Origin: JBKHYJ01 sp046565505
Lineage (GTDB): Bacteria; Acidobacteriota; Blastocatellia; UBA7656
Direction: 5' to 3'
NCBI GenBank assembly: GCA_046565505.1
Contig: JBKHYJ010000028.1
Coordinates: 62,001 to 126,000 of the forward strand
Length of the DNA: 64,000 nt
In this document: positions 8,931-16,166 of the stretch, in pieces
Layout of the letters: each line of letters opens with the position of its first letter
How positions within the stretch are numbered: position 1 is the first letter of the stretch
Translations under genes and position numbers: made by a program
The notes under the pieces: model-generated
The model's database searches: none
Told to the model about the DNA's origin: nothing
Seen by the model: only the letters and a program-made list of their open reading frames with translations

Positions 8931-9334
8931 TCTACTACCTCGCACCATATCGCACCTGCCGATTCGCCCGGCCCCGTCGGCCGCATTCGCCGCCGGCGTG
9001 CCGGCCGCGCCGACTTGCCTTCAGTCAGACGGCGGGGGGGGCGGTTGAAACAAGAAAGCCTGAAACAAAAAACATGGATTTGATCGCGTCGCCTGTTTCC
9101 CTCATGCGGCGCCTCCGATGCCCTGAATGGCTTCAATCGGGGGACCGGCTCCGCACAGTCGCGCGACGGTGAAACCAGGGGCTTTGATGGGCGCTTGAGA
9201 AAAGCTGAGACGCGGGGGCCGGCGTGTGATCGGCGTCGTAGGTCTGCCGTGTACTACTTGCGGGGGCGAAACTGAGTGGGGAATCAGCGCGGGCCGGGCG
9301 ACATCTCTCTGTCGCCCGGCCTGATAAACATAAC
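8931..9334. other. Non-coding stretch between permease and pilin genes
   Basis: About 400 bp without a convincing gene. Open frames here are short, GC-driven and lack family features. The only clear structure is the hairpin at 9292-9321 next to the pilin stop. I see no tRNA, repeat or sigma-54 site for the permease operon; a promoter for the minus-strand permease must lie here but is not recognisable to me. Confidence 0.5.
9292..9321 (-). terminator. Strong hairpin downstream of the pilin gene
   Basis: A 12-bp perfect inverted repeat, GGCCGGGCGACA with its complement, separated by a 6-base loop, starting 13 bp after the pilin stop. There is no following T run on the minus strand, so it is a terminator-like or 3'-stabilising hairpin rather than a textbook intrinsic terminator. 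Confidence 0.55.
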
Positions 9335-9823
9335 CTAGTCCGTTCTCATCGTGCCGTTCTTCGGTACGCGGTCTTGCGGCGTAGCCGTCGGGGGCTGATC
9401 GCCTTCGGCCTCGTAAACCGTGGTCAAAAGGGCTTCGTTTGAATAGTATGAGCGATTCCCGGTGCCGAACGTTCCAATAGACGAAGGCTTCGCCGTCGTA
9501 TCAAACATCGGGCGCATTCCCTCCATGTCTATAGGGACCGAGGTGAAAATATAACCGCCCTTATTACCTGAGGCCAACGACTGGTCAATGATCTCTTTAG
9601 CGCCGAGCGCCGCGAGGTCGCCGAACTTCCGCCGCCCAGTCGTCGCCGAGTAAAGTATTTGCGATTTGCCTATCGTCTGCACTTCCGTAAAAGCGGCCGT
9701 CTCGCGCGCGGCCTGCTGGGCGACGAGCAGCCTGGGCACTGCTATGGCCGCGATGATGCCGATGATTGCCACGACTATCAGCAACTCGATCAGCGAAAAA
9801 CCTCTCTGCCGTCTCTTATCCAT
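9335..9823 (-). CDS. Type IV pilin-like protein (prepilin)
   Basis: A 162-residue prepilin. MDKRRQRGFSLIELLIVVAI shows the short basic leader, the G/F prepilin-peptidase cleavage site and the conserved Glu at position 5 of the mature chain, followed by the hydrophobic N-terminal helix. The C-terminal domain shares GTFGTGNRSYYSNE with the PilA-like gene at 10014 (GTFGTGNRFFYSNE), so the two are paralogues. No Cys pair for a classical D-loop is visible. The start is supported by GAGGGGAG just upstream. After processing by PilD-type peptidase it would assemble in a type IV pilus or pseudopilus. No sigma-54 site was found directly upstream, unlike the other two pilins here. Confidence 0.9.
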   Translation of the reverse strand: MDKRRQRGFSLIELLIVVAIIGIIAAIAVPRLLVAQQAARETAAFTEVQTIGKSQILYSATTGRRKFGDLAALGAKEIIDQSLASGNKGGYIFTSVPIDMEGMRPMFDTTAKPSSIGTFGTGNRSYYSNEALLTTVYEAEGDQPPTATPQDRVPKNGTMRTD

Positions 9824-9847
9824 ATGACTCCCCTCAGCCCTAATCTG

Positions 9848-9870
9848 AGCTTCCCCATGCGGGGAAAGCT
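9848..9870 (-). other. Leader hairpin upstream of pilin 9335-9823
   Basis: An imperfect inverted repeat, AGCTTCCCC then GGGGAAAGCT (one bulged base) around a 4-base loop, lying about 25 bp before the pilin start. It would form a stem in the mRNA leader or serve as a protein-binding palindrome. Function unknown. Confidence 0.35.
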
Positions 9871-9952
9871 AACGTGCTCTCTTGCGAAATCGAACGCCGC
9901 CCGGTACGGGCCGTTCATTTTATTTTTGAGCTGATGGGAGTAACTATAACAT

Positions 9953-9986
9953 AAACGGGTGAGCCTCCGCAAAGACTCACCCGTTT
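9953..9986 (-). terminator. Rho-independent terminator after pilA-like gene
   Basis: An 11-bp perfect stem, AAACGGGTGAG and CTCACCCGTTT, with a 12-base loop, 27 bp beyond the stop of the gene at 10014. The A/T-rich outer stem supplies a short T tract in both directions. It separates the pilA-like transcript from the next pilin, showing they are separate transcription units. Confidence 0.75.
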
Positions 9987-10013
9987 AAAACCTTCGGATT
10001 TTGTTGCGAGTTC

Positions 10014-10502
10014 TTATTCTAAGGCCGTGGCCGTCGTCGCGGTCGGTCTGCGAGCCGGGAAGGTCGGAGGCGCGATGGTCGCCCCGGGGTCCTGATAGAT
10101 CACGTACGTTTCATTCGAGTAGAAGAAGCGGTTGCCGGTCCCGAACGTGCCCGTCGAGAGCGGCGCGGCGTTGGTGTTGAAGTAAGACGGTACGGTAGCC
10201 GTGGCGTCGGTGCCGGTCGTGCCGAAGCTGTAGCCGCTCTTCGACCCGCCGCCCAACACTTCGTCGACGCTGCCTTCGCTGTTGAGCGCGGCGAGGTTCG
10301 AGGCGAAGTTCTTGCCGAGGCCTCTGGTTGACTGGTAGGTTGCCTGCGCCGTCCCTATGGTGCGTGTGCCACTGATGGCCGCAGCCTCGTTGGCCGCTTG
10401 ACGGGACTTGAGCAGGTTGGGAATCGCTATAGCGGCAATAATCCCTATGATTGCTACCACTATCAGCAGCTCGATCAGTGAAAATCCTCTCTCTTTATTC
10501 AT
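10014..10502 (-). CDS. pilA: Type IV pilin PilA-like major prepilin
   Basis: A 162-residue prepilin starting MNKERGFSLIELLIVVAIIG: short leader, Gly before the cleaved Phe, Glu at mature position 5, hydrophobic alpha-1 helix continuing AIAIPNLLKSRQAANEA. The C-terminal domain is Ser/Thr/Gly-rich, ending RRPTATTATALE. The ATG at 10502 is preferred to an upstream in-frame ATG at 10532 because it has the leader length of the family and AAAGGAG at correct spacing. Its own sigma-54 promoter lies about 90 bp upstream and an intrinsic terminator follows it, so it is a monocistronic, PilR-type regulated gene. This makes it the best candidate for the major pilin. The Thr-rich tail could be a glycosylation target (inference). 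Confidence 0.92.
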   Translation of the reverse strand: MNKERGFSLIELLIVVAIIGIIAAIAIPNLLKSRQAANEAAAISGTRTIGTAQATYQSTRGLGKNFASNLAALNSEGSVDEVLGGGSKSGYSFGTTGTDATATVPSYFNTNAAPLSTGTFGTGNRFFYSNETYVIYQDPGATIAPPTFPARRPTATTATALE

Positions 10503-10592
10503 ACAATCTAGCTCCTTTGAAGTTTCATTCAACTATTGCCGTAGGATGCTGTCCCTAGCGGCCAATCTACGACAGATCGCAGCCTGGTGAAT

Positions 10593-10608
10593 CGCAACGC
10601 TTGTGCCA
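10593..10608 (-). promoter_or_regulatory. Sigma-54 promoter of the pilA-like gene
   Basis: On the minus strand the sequence TGGCACAAGCGTTGCG matches the sigma-54 consensus (TGGCACG-N4-TTGCW), with the GG and GC elements exactly ten bases apart. It lies about 90 bp before the pilin start, leaving a leader of roughly 80 nt. The nearby pilR codes the matching activator. Confidence 0.85.
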
Positions 10609-10705
10609 AGAGGGCCTCAAGTTTTCCACCTTCTTGAACTGCTTGTCTGCAAAGGAAAATTATAGGAGTGAGGGAATGAGGTGCTCTTTTTCCGAGGGTT
10701 TCTTA

Positions 10706-10739
10706 ACAAAAAGCGGTAGACCCCGATACCACTTTTTGT
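10706..10739 (-). terminator. Rho-independent terminator after pilin 10753-11178
   Basis: On the minus strand CAAAAAGTGGTA pairs with TACCGCTTTTTG (one G-T wobble) around an 8-base loop, giving a stem with the T run in its 3' arm, 14 bp after the pilin stop. It separates this pilin from the sigma-54 promoter of the next one. Confidence 0.7.
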
Positions 10740-10752
10740 CAGAGCAGAGGGG

Positions 10753-11178
10753 TTATCTGGGGATCGGCGGGCTGGTGATGGTCGCGGCCGTGCCGAGGTT
10801 AAATCGGATCACCGTGCTGTCGTCGACGAAGAAGTGAGTCATCTCCGTCACCTCTTCTATGGGCGTCGCGTCGCAGGTAAAATGCTTCTTGTCGGCTGAG
10901 ACCGAAATTACAAAAGAATAGTTGCTCTTGCTGCCGGTAGCGAGGTGGCTGTCGAGCGTCCCCTCCGGGGCAAGCTGCGCCAAGGTTCCGTATTCCTTGG
11001 TTTTTCTTTCGTAGAGTATCTGGGCGGTGGTTATTGTCCTGAGCGATTGGACGGCCGAAGCGGAGTTAGCCCCCTGACGTGCCTTGCGTAGATTCGGGAT
11101 GGCGATGGCAGCAATCAGGCTGATGATTGCGACCACGATCAGCAACTCGATCATCGAGAATCCTTGCTCCCTTTTCAT
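10753..11178 (-). CDS. Type IV pilin-like protein (prepilin)
   Basis: A 141-residue prepilin beginning MKREQGFSMIELLIVVAIIS, with leader, cleavage Gly, Glu5 and alpha-1 helix as in PilA. Unlike the other two it lacks the GTFGTGNR-type block and ends VDDSTVIRFNLGTAATITSP, a distinct C-terminal domain. This suggests a minor pilin or a differently exposed pilin. The start has TAAGGAG at good spacing. A consensus sigma-54 site lies about 75-90 bp upstream and a terminator follows, so it is an independent unit. Confidence 0.9.
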   Translation of the reverse strand: MKREQGFSMIELLIVVAIISLIAAIAIPNLRKARQGANSASAVQSLRTITTAQILYERKTKEYGTLAQLAPEGTLDSHLATGSKSNYSFVISVSADKKHFTCDATPIEEVTEMTHFFVDDSTVIRFNLGTAATITSPPIPR

Positions 11179-11593
11179 CTCTAGCTCCTTAGTAGAATGA
11201 AATCGGCCTCTTGCTCATGCCCATGATGTTGTTAACGACGGCTCACAAGAGCAATGCCCGTGCCATCGCGCGCCACGAGGGAGCGGCCTGAAGCCGCGGC
11301 TCGCGGCCGGAAGATTCTTACCATTTTTGATACGGCGGGCGTCTGAATGGGGCCCGCTCATGGTCCCCGGCGAAATTGGCGGCCGTGTGAGGGGGTCAAA
11401 TCGACGGTCCGTGTACGAACGCAGTTCCAATTTGATTGAATCGCGGCATGCGGCCAGGGGGCCGTTCAAACGAAAGAGTCTTTCTCGATTCGCGGCGGGC
11501 TGGGCCATCGCGCTACTCCGTGAAGTACGTTCACGGCCATGATTTGAAAGCGCTCGAGCTTCCGATATTCGGCCCGCGCGGCGGGGCCGCTAA
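11179..11593. other. Non-coding stretch between pilR and pilin genes
   Basis: About 415 bp between the end of pilR and the start of the pilin at 11178. It holds the sigma-54 promoter at 11250-11265. The rest shows no gene-like ORF. Upstream binding sites for the sigma-54 activator would be expected here but I cannot define them by eye. Confidence 0.5.
11250..11265 (-). promoter_or_regulatory. Sigma-54 promoter, perfect consensus
   Basis: On the minus strand TGGCACGGGCATTGCT fits TGGCACG-N4-TTGCW at every defined position, with correct -24/-12 spacing. It lies about 72 bp before the start of the pilin gene at 11178. Near-neighbour pilR/pilS provide the enhancer-binding protein and its kinase. 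Confidence 0.9.
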
Positions 11594-13072
11594 TCACTTG
11601 TGCGACGCGCCCTCGCCGATGGCGGTAGATTCGCGCAGCAGGCTCGCCGTCTGCCGAATCTTGTGCTTGTCGAGCAGGTGGCGGAGGCTGCGAACAGACA
11701 TATTCAGTATCTCGGCGGCGCGAGTTTGATTGCCGCCCGTGCGCTGGAGCGCGCGGATGATGTAATCCTTCTCGATCTGCGCGAGGTAGGCTTCTAAATC
11801 TATGCCTTCCTCGGGCAGGTCGAGTTCGGTGACGTTGCGCGGCTTGTACTTGAGTATGCGTTCGGGCAGCCACTCGGGCCGTATGCGCCGGTCCGCGAGG
11901 GAGCCCGTATCTTCCTTCCGCCGGTCGAGCCCCGCGATCCGGCCATGCTCCAGGGCGACCGCGCGCTCGATCGTGTTCTCAAGTTCGCGCACGTTGCCGG
12001 GCCAGTCGTAAGACTCAAGGTAGCGCATGGCCTCTTCCGAAATCTCAAGCGTCGGGCGGCCCGCGGCGGCGCTGTACTTTTCGAGGAAGTGTCGCACCAA
12101 GTCAGGGATGTCGGTCCGGCGCGTCCTGAGCGGCGGCATCTCTATCGGGATGACGCTTATCCTGTAGTACAGGTCGTTGCGGAACGTGCCGTCTTCAACC
12201 ATCTGAGACAAGTCGCGGTTCGTCGCCGCCACGACCCTCACGTCCACGGGGATTTCTTCGAGCCCGCCGACGCGGCGTATGCTTCGCTCCTGGAGCACGC
12301 GGAGCAGCTTGACCTGCATGGTGGGCGTCGTCTCGCCTATCTCGTCGAGGAAGATCGTGCCGCCTTCGGCCGCCTCAAACAGCCCCTTGCGGTTCGACAC
12401 GGCCCCCGTGAATGACCCTTTCATGTACCCGAAAAGCTCCGACTCTAGCAGCGTCTCGGTGAACGCGCCGCAGTTGATTGACACGAACGGCGCGGCCGCC
12501 CGGTCCGACATGTTATGAATCGCGCGGGCGACCAGCTCTTTGCCCGTCCCCGACTCGCCCGTGATCAAGACCGTCGAGGTGGTGGCGGCCACCGTCTCAA
12601 TCATCTGGTAAACGGCCTGCATCTGGGGCGAGCGGCCCACTATGTTGTCCAGGGAATTGCGCTGTCGCAGTTCCCGCTTGAGAAGGACGTTCTCCTGACG
12701 GAGTTGCTTCTTCTCCAGGACCTTGCCGACGGAGACCTTCAACTCTTCCACGTCAAACCCCGCGTCCTTGATGACCAGGTCCTCGGCCCCGAGCTTGAAG
12801 GCGCGGCGCGCCGTGTCTACCGTGGCGAACGCCGTGATCATTATCACCATCGTCTCCGGCGAGATCTCGCGCACGCGCGAAAGCAACTCGATGCCGTTTA
12901 TGTCGGGCATCTTCACGTCCGAGATGATAAGGTCGTAGACGTTCTGCCGCACAAGCTCCAGCGCGCGGGTACCGTTCTCCGCCTTGTGCACGACGTACCC
13001 CTCGCGCTTCAGTACCAGCTCCAACAGCTCGCGCATGCTGCGCTCGTCATCGACAACTAATATCTTCTCCAT
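11594..13072 (-). CDS. pilR: Sigma-54-dependent response regulator PilR (NtrC family)
   Basis: A 492-residue activator. The receiver domain (residues 1-120) starts MEKILVVDDE and has the phospho-acceptor Asp in ISDVKMPDINGIELL. The AAA+ domain (about 140-375) has Walker A GESGTGKELVARAIH, the sigma-54 contact loop GSFTGA (a variant common in PilR), Walker B GGTIFLDEIGE and an arginine-finger region. The C-terminal Fis-type helix-turn-helix (about 425-475) reads GGNQTRAAEILNMSVRSLRH. The ATG at 13072 follows GAGGTG. In the receiver the usual K-P-F after the conserved Lys is K-D-A-G-F, a small oddity. It lies 129 bp after pilS and beside two sigma-54 pilin promoters, so it very probably activates them. 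Confidence 0.92.
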   Translation of the reverse strand: MEKILVVDDERSMRELLELVLKREGYVVHKAENGTRALELVRQNVYDLIISDVKMPDINGIELLSRVREISPETMVIMITAFATVDTARRAFKLGAEDLVIKDAGFDVEELKVSVGKVLEKKQLRQENVLLKRELRQRNSLDNIVGRSPQMQAVYQMIETVAATTSTVLITGESGTGKELVARAIHNMSDRAAAPFVSINCGAFTETLLESELFGYMKGSFTGAVSNRKGLFEAAEGGTIFLDEIGETTPTMQVKLLRVLQERSIRRVGGLEEIPVDVRVVAATNRDLSQMVEDGTFRNDLYYRISVIPIEMPPLRTRRTDIPDLVRHFLEKYSAAAGRPTLEISEEAMRYLESYDWPGNVRELENTIERAVALEHGRIAGLDRRKEDTGSLADRRIRPEWLPERILKYKPRNVTELDLPEEGIDLEAYLAQIEKDYIIRALQRTGGNQTRAAEILNMSVRSLRHLLDKHKIRQTASLLRESTAIGEGASHK

Positions 13073-13201
13073 AATCACCTCGGGTTAAATTCGAGAGACC
13101 TGCCACGAGGGGAGCAGTAAGCCTCACTACTTGCCTAAGAGTGGCTCCGGGAGCCTATCCTGTGTCGCTTTCTTCAAAGACTCGGCGACGCGCCGCCGGT
13201 T

Positions 13202-14953
13202 TTAAGCCTTGCTCGAGACCACCCTCAAAGGGGAAGGGTTGGCCGGCGAAGCCTCCTCGGCGGCGGGGTGCCACGCGACGCGGCCGCTGACGGGCAGCTT
13301 TATGGATATGCTGGTCCCCCTGCCCGCCTCGCTCTCCACGTTGACCTTGCCGTTATGGTCGCGCACCAGTTGGTAGACTATCGCCATCCCTAGGCCGGTC
13401 CCGCCGCTCGAAGAATTGAACGGCTCGAATAATCGCTCCACCTGCTCGCGGCTCATCCCCTGCCCCGTATCGCTGAAGGTGATGCGGACCTCGCGATCGG
13501 GCATCGCGTCGAGCGAGACCCGGAGCTCGCCGCCGAACGGCATCGCCTGAATTGCGTTGCGCGAGAGGTTCCAAAAAATCTGGCGGATCTGATTCGGGTC
13601 GCCGTAATAGTGAATCTGCTCGGGCGGGAACTGTTCGAGTATGACGTGGTCGGGCCTCAGCTCGGGGCTATTGCGCAGCAGGGCCACGGTCTCAGACAGC
13701 AGGCCCCCGAGCTCGATAAGGCTCCTCTCGATTTTCGGCGGCCTGGCGTAAGTCAGGAAGTCCGAGACGATGCGGTTGAGCCTGTCGGATTCGCGCAGCA
13801 CTATGTCCATCAACTGCGACTGGTCGGTCGAGAGGTTAAGCTCGCTCGCCAGCACCTGCACGGAGCCCCTCATCGACGCGAGCGGGTTGCGAATCTCGTG
13901 CGCGAGCCCGGCGGCCATCTTGCCGAGGGCCGCGAGCCGCTCCTGCCGCCTGACCTCCCGCTCAAGCTCCATCACCTCCGTCAGGTCCTGAAACGTCAGC
14001 ACGTACCCGCGCGAGTTGTCCGCCTCGTCGATGAGCGGCGCGACGGAAAAGCCCAGGTGGATCTCGCGCCCGTCCGCCGTCTTGCACCCTATGTCGAAGC
14101 GCGGCAGGCGCGACCGCGTGCGGATAGATTCCAGGCCGACTTCGATCTGCTTCTCGATGTCGCCGAAGACCCTGAAGATGGCTTCGCCGCGCACCTCCTG
14201 CGCCTTATACCCCGTTATCTCTTCGGCCGCGCGGTTGAAAGTTATGATGTCGCCGGTCAGGTTCGTCGTGACCAGCCCGCTGCGCATGCTCTCGATGATG
14301 CGGTCGTTGAAGAGGCGGTAATCGGCCAGGTCCCTGGTCGCCGTCGCGAGCTCCGTCCTGGCCGTCGCCACTTCTGTCTCGCTCCGGCGTATGCGCTCGG
14401 CCAGTTGCGTAGACAGGACCGCCACGGCAAAGATCGCTATCAGGTTCAGCGAGAACATGAACTGCGTCCACGCCAGCGCGGCCGCTTCGTAGGGGTGCCA
14501 CCCCGAGGCCCTGTGCGCCATCCCGCTCATGGTGAGAATGCTGATGCCTATGTAGAGCGCGCCGCTGAGGGTCGCGAGCAGTGAAACCCCGCGCCTGCCC
14601 AGCAGCGCGCAGGCCGCGAATATGATGACGAGGTAGAGGGCCAGGAATGGGGATTCGACATCGCCCGTGCGGTAGACGAGCCAGGTCACAGTGAAGACGT
14701 CGATCGACAGTTGGAAGTAGCCGAGCGCCAGGTGCGGTATCCTGGAGCGCATCGCGGCCATGTACAGGGTCGAAAGCAGCACGGTCGCCCCCGTGACCGC
14801 CGTCAGGACCGGGACGAACGCGCGCGGAGAGTTGTCCCGCTCTATCAGCCCCACGGTCACCAGCAGCGCGCCCGCTATCGCGAGCCGCGAGACCAGCAAC
14901 CATTGAAGCTTCCTTCGCATATCGTGAGCAACCGGTGATGAGAGTGAAGTCAT
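13202..14953 (-). CDS. pilS: Membrane sensor histidine kinase PilS
   Basis: A 583-residue sensor kinase. About six transmembrane helices occupy residues 15-185, as in PilS. A PAS domain lies at about 215-330 (MRSGLVTTNLTGDIITFNRA near its start). The HisKA dimerisation domain carries the H box LAHEIRNPLASMRGSVQVL near residue 355. The HATPase domain has the N box FWNLSRNAIQAM, G1 FSDTGQGM and G2 GGTGLGMAIV. It autophosphorylates and passes phosphate to the PilR coded downstream. PilS proteins sense pilin levels in the inner membrane in Pseudomonas; whether this one does is inference. The start has no strong ribosome-binding site, so an internal ATG is possible. Confidence 0.9.
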   Translation of the reverse strand: MTSLSSPVAHDMRRKLQWLLVSRLAIAGALLVTVGLIERDNSPRAFVPVLTAVTGATVLLSTLYMAAMRSRIPHLALGYFQLSIDVFTVTWLVYRTGDVESPFLALYLVIIFAACALLGRRGVSLLATLSGALYIGISILTMSGMAHRASGWHPYEAAALAWTQFMFSLNLIAIFAVAVLSTQLAERIRRSETEVATARTELATATRDLADYRLFNDRIIESMRSGLVTTNLTGDIITFNRAAEEITGYKAQEVRGEAIFRVFGDIEKQIEVGLESIRTRSRLPRFDIGCKTADGREIHLGFSVAPLIDEADNSRGYVLTFQDLTEVMELEREVRRQERLAALGKMAAGLAHEIRNPLASMRGSVQVLASELNLSTDQSQLMDIVLRESDRLNRIVSDFLTYARPPKIERSLIELGGLLSETVALLRNSPELRPDHVILEQFPPEQIHYYGDPNQIRQIFWNLSRNAIQAMPFGGELRVSLDAMPDREVRITFSDTGQGMSREQVERLFEPFNSSSGGTGLGMAIVYQLVRDHNGKVNVESEAGRGTSISIKLPVSGRVAWHPAAEEASPANPSPLRVVSSKA

Positions 14954-15038
14954 AAGCGACGCGCAGGCATTTGCTCGCCAGTTATAGCCGTTAGCCCCTC
15001 ACGGTTCCTAGCGCCACGATTGAATCGCGAAAACGCAA

Positions 15039-15058
15039 CGTAAGGGTCAGCCCTTACG
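15039..15058. other. Short perfect hairpin
   Basis: CGTAAGGG and CCCTTACG flank a 4-base loop TCAG. There is no T tract. It lies 86 bp upstream of pilS, in its promoter region, so it could be an operator or a leader hairpin. Confidence 0.4.
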
Positions 15059-15211
15059 GGGACTGCATATTCGTAGAATTCAAATCACTTCGCTAAAAAA
15101 TTGAAACTGTTTAGAGGCATTAGAGGAGGCGTCACGCAATATAGCATGGGTTCTAACCCGGCTCAAGTATATCTTTCGGGCCGCCCCGGGCCGCCCCCTC
15201 GCGCAGGTAAT

Positions 15212-15252
15212 GGTGCGCAGGCGCGCGCACGGGCGGCGCGCGCCTGCGCACC
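15212..15252. repeat. 17-bp perfect inverted repeat with 7-base loop
   Basis: GGTGCGCAGGCGCGCGC is followed by seven bases and then its exact complement. It ends 9 bp before the -35 box of the promoter at 15261. A stem this long and GC-rich is unusual; it could block read-through, bind a protein, or be a mobile-repeat remnant. Confidence 0.6.
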
Positions 15253-15260
15253 CGCGTTGA

Positions 15261-15290
15261 TTGACAATGATTACATCCCCGGGCTATTCT
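15261..15290 (+). promoter_or_regulatory. Sigma-70-like promoter of the amidotransferase gene
   Basis: TTGACA and TATTCT are separated by 18 bp, a full -35 match and a good -10. The start codon of the downstream gene is 76 bp further on, after a leader that contains a hairpin. Confidence 0.6.
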
Positions 15291-15315
15291 ATGGTACTGG
15301 AATCGCACAGCGAAC

Positions 15316-15341
15316 GCCGCAGAAGTTGGACACTCTGCGGC
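15316..15341 (+). other. Leader hairpin before the amidotransferase gene
   Basis: GCCGCAGA and TCTGCGGC (8 bp, perfect) flank a 10-base loop in the predicted 5' leader. The ribosome-binding site GAGAGGAAA follows the stem by about ten bases, so the structure could influence translation. No known riboswitch pattern is recognised. Confidence 0.4.
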
Positions 15342-15365
15342 TGTCTTTATTGAGAGGAAATCACC

Positions 15366-16130
15366 TTGATCGCAAATGGCAGACCCATCGTAGGCGTACC
15401 GTGCCGGTACAACTGGAACACCAATTACTATGAAGTGCGAGAAACTTACGCGGAGGCGATTTACGCCCAGGGGGGCACGCCGGTCCTTCTGCCCCTGATA
15501 CCGGAGCAGGAGTACATCGAATCAGTCATGGGGCACATCGACGCCATCTGTTTATCAGGTGCTGTCAACGATGTGGACCCCCTGCGCTATGGCCGCGAGC
15601 CCAAGCCCGAACTAGGGCCGGTCGTCCCGAGGCGGGACGAAACAGACATGATGCTGCTGGCGGCCGCCGAAGCCAGGCGGCTGCCTGTCCTGGCTATATG
15701 CTTCGGCATACAATCGCTGAACGTCTACAGAGGCGGCACGCTGATACAAGATATTGCGAGCGAGGTGAAGGAGCCGCTGAAGCACATGCAGGGCGACGTG
15801 TTTTGGCGGCGGTCCCATTCGATCAACGTGACGGAAGACTCGCTAATAGCCAGGCTCGCCGGGTCGACGCACACCGCCGTCAACAGCCACCACCACCAGG
15901 CCATAGACATAGTGGGCCGCGACCTGGAGCCCATCGCCTGGGCCACGGACGGAATAGTCGAGGCGGTCATCAACACGCGGCCCGACCAGTTCATCCTGGG
16001 CGTGCAGTGGCACCCTGAAGTGGGTTGGCAGAACGACAACCTCTCCCAGTCCATCTTCAGGCATTTCATCTCGGTCGCGCGCGCGCGGGCAGAGGAGCGC
16101 GTGGGCGAAGAAGTAAGAGTTAAAGGTTAG
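15366..16130 (+). CDS. Gamma-glutamyl-gamma-aminobutyrate hydrolase family protein (peptidase C26)
   Basis: A 254-residue class-I glutamine amidotransferase-like hydrolase. The nucleophile Cys112 is in LAICFGIQSLNVYRGGTL, and His216/Glu218 are in GVQWHPEVG. The block NSHHHQAID near residue 174 is typical of PuuD-like enzymes. Family members hydrolyse gamma-glutamyl amide bonds, for example in putrescine catabolism or folate polyglutamate. No putrescine genes are adjacent, so the substrate is open. The start is TTG, chosen because GAGAGGAAA lies seven bases before it and because the family begins with RPIVGVP at this point. Followed after 36 bp by an MFS transporter, probably one operon. Confidence 0.88.
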   Translation: MIANGRPIVGVPCRYNWNTNYYEVRETYAEAIYAQGGTPVLLPLIPEQEYIESVMGHIDAICLSGAVNDVDPLRYGREPKPELGPVVPRRDETDMMLLAAAEARRLPVLAICFGIQSLNVYRGGTLIQDIASEVKEPLKHMQGDVFWRRSHSINVTEDSLIARLAGSTHTAVNSHHHQAIDIVGRDLEPIAWATDGIVEAVINTRPDQFILGVQWHPEVGWQNDNLSQSIFRHFISVARARAEERVGEEVRVKG

Positions 16131-16166
16131 CCGCGCCGATTCCCCCTTCGCCCCGGCAAGCAGTTT

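Larger units (their letters stand above)
14954..15365. other. Non-coding divergent region between pilS and amidotransferase gene
   Basis: About 410 bp between divergent genes. It contains three inverted repeats (15039-15058, 15212-15252, 15316-15341) and a sigma-70-like promoter at 15261-15290, described separately. No supported ORF. Confidence 0.6.

Noticed and set aside
12400..12440. GSFTGA instead of GAFTGA in PilR as a possible defect
   Set aside because: The Ser variant is known in PilR-type activators, so it is not a sign of loss of function.
13610..14584. 324-codon plus-strand open frame opposite pilS
   Set aside because: Antisense shadow of a clear histidine kinase; composition is Arg/Gly/Val-rich without domains.
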